Shown here piece by piece: positions 7,365-15,184 of a stretch of 24,293 nt of DNA; positions within the stretch are counted from its first letter, which is position 1, and every line of letters starts with the position of its first letter. This DNA comes from CAZEAC01 sp964510065 (GTDB lineage: Bacteria; Bdellovibrionota_C; UBA2361; CAIXSY01), in assembly GCA_964510065.1 (NCBI GenBank), contig CAZEAC010000069.1:1-24293 (forward strand). Reading direction: 5' to 3'. The translations under genes and the position numbers were made by a program. Below the pieces are notes generated by a model. It was not told the origin of the DNA, searched no databases, and worked only from the letters and a program-made list of their open reading frames with translations.

Positions 7365-8183
7365 ATGTTTACGGGATCGAAAGGGTGGGCTGCTGTGGTA
7401 TCGCTCTTTACTGTTGCTTCTAGTCTTGTAAGTAGCGCTGCGGCTGACGAAAGACATTTTACCTACGCCTACGAATCCGATGTGCTTCAGCAAGGAACAT
7501 GGGAGTTTGAGCAATGGATTACAAATTCGAGCGGCCGAAAAGATGGCGATTTTACTCGCTGGGATATGCGCAGCGAATTCGAATACGGACTTGGCGAGAA
7601 CCTTTCCACATCACTCTATCTTAACTGGCGCAGCGAACGCACTTCGTTCGAGGGAGAGGAGGATAGTAGCGATACCGATTTTAAGGGCGTGTCGTCGGAA
7701 TGGATGTATCAGATCCTCAATCCCAACCTGGATTTGGTCGGTCTCGCGCTTTACGCTGAATACACCACCGATGGCTTAGACCATGAGCTTGAGGGGAAAA
7801 TTATCCTTAGCAAGAATTTCGAAGACTGGGTCCTCGCTTTAAACGGCGTGTATGAGGCTGAGTGGGAGAGGGAAGATCGCCGTACTGAAGAAGAAGCGAT
7901 GCTTCAATTTGTGGGCGGCGTATCATATCAGCTTACTCCGGAATTTTCCTTTGGGCTGGAAGCACGTAATCAAAGTGCTTTTCCCGGTGGTCTCGACCTG
8001 AATGGGCAGGAATTTCAAATTTGGTCAGTTGGGCCTGCGGTACATTACGGAACACCGAAATGGTGGGCGACCTTGACCCTGCTCCCTCAAGTTTGGGGCA
8101 ACGGCGACGGTTCTCGCGGTGGTCGCCAGCGTGTGCACGAAGAAGATGTGGAGGTGCGTCTTATTGTCGGTGTCTTGCTGTAA
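7365..8183 (+). CDS. Outer-membrane beta-barrel protein (possibly DUF6662 type)
   Basis: A 272-residue protein from ATG 7365, chosen because GGAGG lies 9 nt upstream; ATG 7332 in the same frame has no such site. A signal peptide ends in SSAAA before DERHFTYAYESDVLQQG. The rest is a series of alternating strands rich in Trp, Tyr and Glu (FEQWITNSS, TSLYLNWRSE, FSFGLEARNQ, VHYGTPKWWATLTLLPQ). It ends in a hydrophobic strand, DVEVRLIVGVLL, without the usual final Phe. This is the pattern of a small porin-like barrel. I recall similar proteins grouped as DUF6662, but this is from memory. It diverges from the flavin operon, so it might be the outer-membrane part of that system. Confidence 0.65.
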   Translation: MFTGSKGWAAVVSLFTVASSLVSSAAADERHFTYAYESDVLQQGTWEFEQWITNSSGRKDGDFTRWDMRSEFEYGLGENLSTSLYLNWRSERTSFEGEEDSSDTDFKGVSSEWMYQILNPNLDLVGLALYAEYTTDGLDHELEGKIILSKNFEDWVLALNGVYEAEWEREDRRTEEEAMLQFVGGVSYQLTPEFSFGLEARNQSAFPGGLDLNGQEFQIWSVGPAVHYGTPKWWATLTLLPQVWGNGDGSRGGRQRVHEEDVEVRLIVGVLL

Positions 8184-8240
8184 TGTAATGACGATCGATG
8201 TAACGTTACAATTTGAATATCGTTGCGTGCCCCACGAGTA

Positions 8241-10532
8241 TCAATTTGATTGGTGTGCGATTCGTAGTTCGGGCTCAATCCAGTCGACAGAATCTCCAAC
8301 AATATCACCATCGCCACTCCTCGCAACAAGTGCAAGGTGAGTCCCCTCAACGGGGATTGAAATTTCCTGTGGCGGGCCGTTCGAATTGAGCAGTGCGCTC
8401 TCGTAAATAACTTTGCCATCGAGCCAAATCTCCGCCTTGATTACGCCAGGGTTGGAATGTTCAGGGCCCTCGTCGCGCGCAACGTAGAGATGTAGCTGAG
8501 CTTCGCCCAATTTCTGAATGTCAAAAACGATAATGCTATCGGCATGAGTTCCGAAACCGCGACTGGTCAAGCGAGTGCCGGGAAAAGAGAATTGATTTTC
8601 TGACACGGCCCTATTCAATTCTAAATTGCCCCAGCTTTGCGAGCTGAAGAACACTGGAACCGTGGTAAGATCGATAGTGTTCTTGAGGTCAATGGCGCCG
8701 TGCTGCCGCGCGCGGCGTGTGTGCTGGGCCCAGGCGAGCACTCGCTCCCGATAAAAACGCACCCGTTCAGGAGAAAGAGTCGCGACGTCGTCTTTTTCAC
8801 CGGGATCACTTTTAAGATTGAAAAGGCGCGCGTTGTTAGTCTCCGGTGCAAAAATGAATTTGTATGCACCGTCTCGGAGCGCGTACAGATCGCGATCGTA
8901 GCTGGTGCTCATAAAAGTCATGCGCTGGCTTCGTGGTCTAAACAATGAAACCCCGTCGACGAGAGCGGAATCGCTTTTGAGGCGGAGTAGGTCGTGGAGC
9001 GTTGGCGCGACATCGACTACACTTGCGATGGTGCTAGCGACCTGTCCCGAGGGAAAAAGTCGCGGGTTGGCTATGAGAAATGGCACGCGAACGTTTTCCT
9101 CGTAGAGGTCAATTGAATGCAAATAGTTGTCTTCATGTTGTCCAAATGCTTCGCCGTGATCGCCGAGAAGCACGAAGACTGTGTCATCGTAGAGTCCTGA
9201 CTCTTTCACCGCGGTTACTAATCGTTGAAGCTGTTGATCTAAATACCGCAGGCTATTGTGATATTTATCGAGTTCACTATTTTCGGGAAACGGCTTGACC
9301 CACTCAGGTGGCGGTTCGTAGGGATGGTGCGGCAAAATGGTTTGCAGCACCAAAAAGAATGATTGGCGCTCGCTGCCGATCCATTCAAGAGCGGTGTCAA
9401 CTAGTGCTTTGTCATCGATGCCCCAGCTATTGTGCCAATAGCGTGAACGGTTTGGTAAAGAGTCAGCATCGGCGCTTGTATCATAAAGACAGCAACGCAC
9501 CATTGACGAGCTACCGTAGTAGCTGAAGTAATCCGCGCTAAAATATGCGCTGCGATAACCTTCTCGCCTGAAGGGAGAATTGATGCATTGGCAGGTGCTT
9601 GGTAGGGTTTTTAGGTCGTTCACCAGATCGGTACGAGGATAAAGGCCAGAATTAAGGGCGTAGATTGCTTTCATCGTCATCGGATAGGGTGAATAAAACG
9701 AATCCCAAAAAACTCCGGTGCGAGCAAGGTCATCGATTGTACTAAGGACCCTGCGTCCCTCGCGGAGGCCTGAGACTTCTCCGGTTGATTCGAGAAGGAT
9801 GACGATTACATTGAATTTTCTATCACCGAGCTCGGGCAGCTCCGGCCAGGGTAAATTTGCCGACTCGAATGCAGTCAAGTCATTAAATAATGTCGCTGAG
9901 AGTTCGCCCTCAGAAATTGTGGGGGCGGCGGTGGCTTCTCGCAATAGCCTAGGAAGCGCCGCTATGAGAAGTGCTATGGGATTCTGACGGCATACCGTGT
10001 CATTGGAAGATGGCATGACCACGCCAAGGCAAATGCTCAGTGCAAGCGATATAAGTGCGAGGGTAATCCCGCCGCGTAACTTTGATTGCGAACTCGATAT
10101 CCACCTAAAGAATACTCGATGCAGGGGAATGAGCAGGAAGCTTAACGTTATGAGCAGCGGATCGGCAAACGCGGCGAAAGATGACCAGAGTTGTAGCGGA
10201 TCGCTCGTTTGATTGAGTAGCTCGAGACGAAGGTAGCTATGCAGCAAGAGCGCGTGCTGCATATTCAGCATGCAGTAAAGTAGCGAGAAGTCGAGTAGCA
10301 CTGCGCTGAGCCAGCGCAGCCGAAGCGCAGGCACGCTGAGCATTATTCCCACCAGCAGTTCGGCGCGTATAGTGGTGAGCAGCGTCGCGGGAGCAAGAAA
10401 TTTCGGATTGTAGATTGCAATGAAAGCGATCTTTAAAATAACTAGTGCCAGCATTGAAGCGATACATTGCGCGGCGAATACATGCCAGCGATTCTTTCGT
10501 ACAGCACTAGTTTTGCCTTCTGCGAGAGTCAT
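8241..10532 (-). CDS. Membrane phosphotransferase/sulfatase-superfamily enzyme with NPCBM-like tail
   Basis: A 763-residue protein. About five membrane helices occupy residues 15-200. An alkaline-phosphatase-superfamily domain spans about 238-605: VIVILLESTGE (242-252, metal-binding Glu248), SPYPMTMKAIYALNSGLYPR (281-300), PHHPYEPP (401-408) and LLGDHGEAFGQHED (455-468, metal-binding Asp458 and His459). Aligned with the sulfatase signature C-x-P-S-R, the nucleophile position is Thr286, not Cys or Ser. Thr is the nucleophile in LtaS, EptA and OpgB. The enzyme therefore more likely transfers a phospho-alcohol group on the periplasmic side than cleaves sulfate esters. Residues about 627-757 resemble an NPCBM carbohydrate-binding module (SRGFGTHADSIIVFDI, DGKVIYES, GDSVDWIEPELR). 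The start overlaps the upstream stop as ATGA. Confidence 0.85.
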   Translation of the reverse strand: MTLAEGKTSAVRKNRWHVFAAQCIASMLALVILKIAFIAIYNPKFLAPATLLTTIRAELLVGIMLSVPALRLRWLSAVLLDFSLLYCMLNMQHALLLHSYLRLELLNQTSDPLQLWSSFAAFADPLLITLSFLLIPLHRVFFRWISSSQSKLRGGITLALISLALSICLGVVMPSSNDTVCRQNPIALLIAALPRLLREATAAPTISEGELSATLFNDLTAFESANLPWPELPELGDRKFNVIVILLESTGEVSGLREGRRVLSTIDDLARTGVFWDSFYSPYPMTMKAIYALNSGLYPRTDLVNDLKTLPSTCQCINSPFRREGYRSAYFSADYFSYYGSSSMVRCCLYDTSADADSLPNRSRYWHNSWGIDDKALVDTALEWIGSERQSFFLVLQTILPHHPYEPPPEWVKPFPENSELDKYHNSLRYLDQQLQRLVTAVKESGLYDDTVFVLLGDHGEAFGQHEDNYLHSIDLYEENVRVPFLIANPRLFPSGQVASTIASVVDVAPTLHDLLRLKSDSALVDGVSLFRPRSQRMTFMSTSYDRDLYALRDGAYKFIFAPETNNARLFNLKSDPGEKDDVATLSPERVRFYRERVLAWAQHTRRARQHGAIDLKNTIDLTTVPVFFSSQSWGNLELNRAVSENQFSFPGTRLTSRGFGTHADSIIVFDIQKLGEAQLHLYVARDEGPEHSNPGVIKAEIWLDGKVIYESALLNSNGPPQEISIPVEGTHLALVARSGDGDIVGDSVDWIEPELRIAHQSN

Positions 10533-13000
10533 TCGATCTCCTCTAAGACAAGATCGTCACACAAAAGTGTCCCTGAAGTGGTCAATCCGTAGTCGCCAAG
10601 GCGGCACTGCACCTTTAGCGTGCTTGATTCCGTGTCGCTACTTGCCGTTTTTGCCTCAACCTCAACATACTGCCAAGGTTTGCTGCCGGTAATTTTAGCG
10701 CTTCTTGCGCTCACGCCCGCGCCTACAAGTTCAAGATAGCCGAATCTGTCAGCGGGAATCTGATGCGACGAAATCCAGCCCGATAAGCGGTAACGTTGGC
10801 CACGTTTCGCGGTGATGTCCTGCGAACAACGTGAATCGGCAAGCCCTTTATGTTCGACCTTTGCGGAAAATCGGCCGCTGTGTGCACCCTGTGTCTGCGC
10901 TTTACACGATGCGTCGGCATCGGGAGCGACCCAGCCATCAAAGTTCCAGCCCTCTGGAGTTGAGCTCTGTTGGAGTTCAAAATCGCCATTAAAGAGCAGA
11001 TTCGTAATGCGTGTTTTGTTAGCTGACTGAAGCATGGTGAGACTGCGTGCTTCTCTGGGGTCAATAGTAGAAGGATCAGGCACAGTCCAGAGTTCATCTT
11101 CGTAAAAAGTTCTTGTGTTATTGCCTGACGGAGTAAGTCCTAGCATGAGCCCGAATGTGTCGCGTGGAATGTACTTAATGGTAAAATGGTGGATTCCAGG
11201 CGAAACTGTTTTCCCATCGGCACTGCCAGCGCCGTCCAATTCGAGGCGACATTCGCCCGCGCAACTGAGCTTCACGGCGCTGGCCGAGCGCCCCGTGACG
11301 ATAAAGTTTCCCTCGACCAAAAGTCCCCAATTTTCGGTAATCGGAAGCTCCTCGCCGAGCAAATTTCTAAAGCGGTATCGCGACGCCGGAAAGTAGAGCA
11401 TCGAAAACTTCCCTTTCTCCACGGGCACGAGGCCTCTGAAATCACTTTGCAGGGTCAGTGAAGTATTCTGCACCAAAGTATAGTGTGCGCCTTGGTCTGC
11501 TGAAGGAGTGTAGGCAACTCTTCGCAGTACCTGAATGCCGCGTTCTTCAAAAATAGTCTCAAAGCGAGGGGAATGGCTTAGTGAGGTGAGGATAAGCCGG
11601 TCTTCTTTTTGGTGAGAATTCGAATCAATGACGAGAAAATCAATGTTGTCTTCAGGATTTGGCAAGTTTTGGTCTTCTCGAAACCACATATTCCAGAGCG
11701 TTCCGCGAAACGGATTTGGAAACATAAAAATGTTGGGGCGATGTGTAAGATGCGGTACGAGTGAATGGGTCGCCGATACCATGGCCTGCGCAGGTACAAG
11801 CGAAAAGGCCTGTTGCCGAGTCAGGTACTCTGTTTTCGTTTGTCGGCGAAATGCATTTGCAAGCGTTGGACAAATGCGCGAAAGCGAGAGTGTGGCACTG
11901 TGCAAGTTAAATAGTATCGAACAGGATACAACAACCACCGCGATGATCGCGACCGACGAGGATCGGAGTCTCGGACCAAACGTAGAGATTCGCCTGATGA
12001 GATTAGCACTGCCTGCTGCACTAGCAAAAAATATTGGTGCAATAGTTCCATAGTTGTAGTGCCAGCCGACAGAAACGATATAGTCGTTCCCGGTGAGGCA
12101 ATTGATCATAAATGCTGGCAGCGCAAAAATAAGAATTTTTGGGGCGAGGAGCGCCAAAAACGCGGTTGGTCCCAAGAGGTCGAGCGCGTATCTCAAGATG
12201 CGCTCGTCACTAAAAGTATTCAGGTAATAGGAGAGATTGAAGATGTTGCGCCTGAAGTCGTTGAACCAGTATGAGTAAATTAATGGCTGATTTGTTGAGG
12301 TCACCTCAATTCCTTGCGCATAAGGCATCAGGATGCGGGTGCACATGAGATACCAAAATCCGCCAAGCGCGACCAAGCTTAGTCCAAGCGATCGTTGGTT
12401 TTTGGTCAGTGCAAGGATTGCGCCTATGCCAGCGACATGCAGGCCGACATCTTCTTTTGCGAGGACTGTAAATATCGCACAAAGAAAGGCGATTCGACCA
12501 CGTTTTTTACTTATAAAGTAGAGCATGCAGCTTGCGAAGAACACTGAGATCGACTCGGGGTGGAAGTTCTCAAGATTCATATTCTGAAGCGCTGGATACA
12601 GAAGAAGTCCGGTCACCAGCGAAAGCGAGATGAAGTTGCCGCAGCCCTGTTTCCGCGCAAAGAGAAATAGTGGAATCGCCGAAAGTCCCAAAAAAAATGA
12701 CTGTGCAAAGTAGAGCCAGTGAATTGTCGGGTAAAGTGCATAGAGTGGTACGAAGAAAAGGCAGTAATAAAAGGAGTGATCGCCAAAGATATTCACCCCT
12801 TTAATGGTGCTAAATGGAGCTAGCCCTTGGCTCATGCGCCATATGGTTTGGTCCATGAGCCCGACATCGTAAGCGCTGGTGGCGTAGGTAAGGTGCAGAT
12901 ACGAAGAAATTGCCGAAAAGCAGACGATATAGCAGAGAACAAGCAGTCCCAGACAGCCGTAAACTACGTATTCAGAACAGCGAACAGGACGATCCCCCAT
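10529..13000 (-). CDS. DUF2079 membrane protein with C-terminal carbohydrate-binding-like domains
   Basis: An 823-residue protein from ATG 13000. A GTG start at 13060 is possible in frame but lies inside the long hairpin. The N-terminal half is a DUF2079 domain: AYDVGLMDQTIW (43-54) and IFGDHSFYYCLFFVPLYALYP, followed by about ten membrane helices. Acidic residues in the first periplasmic loop recall GT-C glycosyltransferases, but no activity is established. A middle beta-rich part (AVKLSCAGECRLELDG ... SPGIHHFTIKYIPRDTFGL) is PA14-like. The last 160 or so residues (LLFNGDFELQ, PEGWNFDGW, GAHSGRFSAKV, LCDDLVLEEIE) look like a CBM4/9-type jelly roll. It is coupled by ATGA to the Thr-type transferase gene. 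Its ribosome binding site is weak. Confidence 0.8.
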   Translation of the reverse strand: MGDRPVRCSEYVVYGCLGLLVLCYIVCFSAISSYLHLTYATSAYDVGLMDQTIWRMSQGLAPFSTIKGVNIFGDHSFYYCLFFVPLYALYPTIHWLYFAQSFFLGLSAIPLFLFARKQGCGNFISLSLVTGLLLYPALQNMNLENFHPESISVFFASCMLYFISKKRGRIAFLCAIFTVLAKEDVGLHVAGIGAILALTKNQRSLGLSLVALGGFWYLMCTRILMPYAQGIEVTSTNQPLIYSYWFNDFRRNIFNLSYYLNTFSDERILRYALDLLGPTAFLALLAPKILIFALPAFMINCLTGNDYIVSVGWHYNYGTIAPIFFASAAGSANLIRRISTFGPRLRSSSVAIIAVVVVSCSILFNLHSATLSLSRICPTLANAFRRQTKTEYLTRQQAFSLVPAQAMVSATHSLVPHLTHRPNIFMFPNPFRGTLWNMWFREDQNLPNPEDNIDFLVIDSNSHQKEDRLILTSLSHSPRFETIFEERGIQVLRRVAYTPSADQGAHYTLVQNTSLTLQSDFRGLVPVEKGKFSMLYFPASRYRFRNLLGEELPITENWGLLVEGNFIVTGRSASAVKLSCAGECRLELDGAGSADGKTVSPGIHHFTIKYIPRDTFGLMLGLTPSGNNTRTFYEDELWTVPDPSTIDPREARSLTMLQSANKTRITNLLFNGDFELQQSSTPEGWNFDGWVAPDADASCKAQTQGAHSGRFSAKVEHKGLADSRCSQDITAKRGQRYRLSGWISSHQIPADRFGYLELVGAGVSARSAKITGSKPWQYVEVEAKTASSDTESSTLKVQCRLGDYGLTTSGTLLCDDLVLEEIE

Positions 13001-13040
13001 AGTAAAAAACTTAGATGAATAAAGAGGTTGTGGAAAGCGC

Positions 13041-13109
13041 AAAACCCGTGACGGTCCCACATTTCCCTACTTTCAAAAAGTAGGGACATGTGGGACCGTC
13101 ACGGGTTTT
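13041..13109. repeat. Long near-perfect inverted repeat (hairpin)
   Basis: Arms 13041-13073 and 13077-13109 are 33 nt each and differ at one position (T on the left where G would pair exactly, still a wobble). They are separated by CAA. The outer ends read AAAACCCGTGACGGTCCCAC and its complement. It lies in the spacer between divergent genes starting at 13000 and 13162, so it is not an ordinary end-of-gene terminator. I see no other copy in the window. It could be a REP/MITE-like element or a strong 5' leader structure. Confidence 0.9.
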
Positions 13110-13161
13110 GTGTGCTGTACGAGCGCATGCGTAGGTCCATTGAAAATGCTAAGATGTACGG

Positions 13162-14307
13162 ATGCATGCAACTCAGAAAGGCGGCTTAGACTCGGCTGTT
13201 TGGGTACCTGATTCAACGCTTACAACGAGTGAGCTTCGCACCTTACGTTATGCGTTAGGTCGTGAGCTCCATGCTGAACTTTCTTCAATTGCGGCTCGGG
13301 GTTTTGACGGAATAGCCATTGATGATTGCGCCTCTCCGGGAAAGCTATGTGATGCGTTTGCCGCGAATGATGGGTCATCAAAATATCTACGTGGCGCGCT
13401 TTCGACCTTTGGGGCGAATCAATTTAGCGGTGCAGACCTCGCAACGTTTTGCTCGGCACATAAACTTCCCGGGCAGGTGTTGCTTAGACTCGAATCTGCT
13501 GGACAGAGTTCGCGCTTTTCCGTTGTCGAATCGGGAAAGTGTCGAGAAGTCGTTCTAGAAAGGCGCGGCTCCGGCGAGCACGCTGCTGAATCGATTGCGT
13601 GTTCGGCCCTGGTCTCGTTTGGCCGATGGCTTGCGACTCGTTTCGCCCTTGCTTCGCCGCCGCAGGTCCTTGGACCTGTTGAGGCAACTCTTCGCTCAAG
13701 TGACGCCGAGATCGTGCATGACTTTAACCGGGTAATTTGGGAGCAAGTTGCAAACGTTATAAGGCTACCTAAGATTGCCTGCGGCGAAAGCTTTACTTTT
13801 GGAAAATTGGCACAGCTTGTGGCGCGAGGTGATCAGGGAATTCTCTCTTCCTTTTACGGTTGGTACCATCCGTCATATAAAGTCGCGGTTGGGGTGCCAC
13901 GAGAAAATGTAAGTGACGAAAGAATTGCCGAGCCCGATACGGTGGTCTTTGGTGCCAAGGGACTGCTCGCTCAGGATCCAGAGGCCAGGCTCTCACTTGC
14001 GACCAGCGGCTGGGCGAATTATTGGAAGGCCGGGCAGGGCGATTATTTCTCGGTAGCTTGTGCAGCCCGTGAACCCAATGGCCTGGCGATTTCAGCGCTT
14101 CGCATGACCGTCGATCTCTCAAGGTCGTGGCCACTTGAACGGCCGCGTCGTGAACTGACTCGCGAGCTGGGAGTGAGCGCTTCGCTTCTTCTCCTTTGTG
14201 AGACTTTGTCGGTAAAACGCCCTGAGTTACAAAGTGCAGCGCGTCGCTTAGGTGAGCTGCTCGCGTCTTACGGAGCGATTACACGCGCAGATTTCAAGGA
14301 AAGTTAG
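13162..14307 (+). CDS. Unrecognised soluble protein
   Basis: A 381-residue protein with no signal peptide and no membrane helix. I do not recognise a family. Visible parts are an Ala/Ser-rich N-terminal half, a central segment with many aromatic residues (FTFGKLAQLVARGDQGILSS, then FYGWYHPSYKVAVGVPRENV, about 220-260), and a C-terminal Leu-rich helical part with many Arg residues (REL..., LLLLCETL, ARRLGELLASYGA). The composition is normal and the frame is open throughout, so it is very likely a real gene. It lies 52 nt from the long hairpin and 151 nt before the GT2 gene, so it may or may not be co-transcribed with the glycan genes. The ATG at 13162 has a weak ribosome binding site. Confidence 0.75.
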   Translation: MHATQKGGLDSAVWVPDSTLTTSELRTLRYALGRELHAELSSIAARGFDGIAIDDCASPGKLCDAFAANDGSSKYLRGALSTFGANQFSGADLATFCSAHKLPGQVLLRLESAGQSSRFSVVESGKCREVVLERRGSGEHAAESIACSALVSFGRWLATRFALASPPQVLGPVEATLRSSDAEIVHDFNRVIWEQVANVIRLPKIACGESFTFGKLAQLVARGDQGILSSFYGWYHPSYKVAVGVPRENVSDERIAEPDTVVFGAKGLLAQDPEARLSLATSGWANYWKAGQGDYFSVACAAREPNGLAISALRMTVDLSRSWPLERPRRELTRELGVSASLLLLCETLSVKRPELQSAARRLGELLASYGAITRADFKES

Positions 14308-14458
14308 AACGGAGTTTAGAGATGTGGTGGGACGCTCTGACAATTACGCTTATTTTAGTGGCTTTGGAAGCGCGGAATTCATCGAATAGGGCATGATTTG
14401 ATTTCCTCGGTGTGAGGATGATAAACGTGCCAGGTTATATGGTCGGCAGTCGAAAAAT

Positions 14459-15184
14459 ATGATCTCTGTAATTTTTCCAGTCTACAACGAGCAGGATATT
14501 CTTGCCGACTCGGTCGAGAAGGTGCATCGCTATCTCCAGGAGCGTGATCTCGACCATGAGATTTTAGTCACCAGCAATGGTTCTACCGACCGCACTGTAG
14601 AAATTGGTAGAGAGCTGGCCACCCGTTATCCATGGTTTCGATTCTTCGAGCTTCCGGCCAAGAGCGTTGGTAAAGCATTTGTAAAGAATGTCGAAGAAGC
14701 GAAGGGTGATTTTCTTGTCAGCCTTGATATTGATCTCTCTTTTGACCTGAGATTCATCGATTACGCAAATCACCTTTTGCGTTACGGGGAGATGGTTATT
14801 GGATCGAAGACTATGGGCAAGCAACGCCGTTCAGCACTTCGGGTGCTAGCAAGCCAGGCATACATCCTTGTTTCCCAGCTCGCCTTTGATCTTACTGTTT
14901 CTGACTACTCAATCGGGTGTAAGGCTTTTCAGCGCAAGGCGATTCTCGACGCGTTGCCATATCTTGATAATTGGACTGGGTATATCTTCGAACTTTGCCT
15001 CTTTCTTGAAGCTCGAGATAAAAGGATTATCCAAATAGGAGTCGATTGTGACGATAGACGCGCGAGCCATTTCAATCTCGTGCATGAGGGGTTTTACCGA
15101 TATAACCATCTCTACAAAATGTGGAAGAAACTGCGTAATCCGGATTCATGGATCAACAAGCTAAAAACGTCGAAGCAATTTTAG
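14459..15184 (+). CDS. Family 2 glycosyltransferase (DPM1-like)
   Basis: A 241-residue GT-A enzyme. Motifs are VIFPVYNEQD (4-13), EILVTSNGSTDRTVEIG (34-50) with Asn40 where many members have Asp, KSVGKAFVKNVEEAKGDFLVSLDIDLSFD with the metal-binding D90-x-D92, and DLTVSDYSIGCKAFQR, the family's YSxGxKAF acceptor-side motif. It has no C-terminal membrane helices, so it resembles soluble dolichol-phosphate mannosyltransferase-like enzymes that load a sugar onto a polyprenyl phosphate. The product would feed a GT-C enzyme, and the next gene, which overlaps by 37 nt, encodes a GT-C-like membrane protein. The ribosome binding site is weak. Confidence 0.87.
   Translation: MISVIFPVYNEQDILADSVEKVHRYLQERDLDHEILVTSNGSTDRTVEIGRELATRYPWFRFFELPAKSVGKAFVKNVEEAKGDFLVSLDIDLSFDLRFIDYANHLLRYGEMVIGSKTMGKQRRSALRVLASQAYILVSQLAFDLTVSDYSIGCKAFQRKAILDALPYLDNWTGYIFELCLFLEARDKRIIQIGVDCDDRRASHFNLVHEGFYRYNHLYKMWKKLRNPDSWINKLKTSKQF

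Noticed and set aside
8199..8210. Perfect 12-bp palindrome TGTAACGTTACA between convergent genes
   Set aside because: It has no T-tract and no promoter nearby. A single short palindrome of this size can occur by chance.
8241..10532. Plain 'sulfatase' annotation
   Set aside because: The formylglycine Cys/Ser is replaced by Thr in a convincing register, so sulfatase activity should not be assumed.
13001..13060. GTG start extending the DUF2079 protein by 20 residues
   Set aside because: The GTG lies inside the hairpin arm, and the extra residues are not signal-like. ATG 13000 is preferred.
14576..14593. Asn in place of Asp in the GT2 'DGS' motif as a sign of inactivity
   Set aside because: SNGSTD variants are common in active-looking family 2 enzymes, and the DxD residues are intact.
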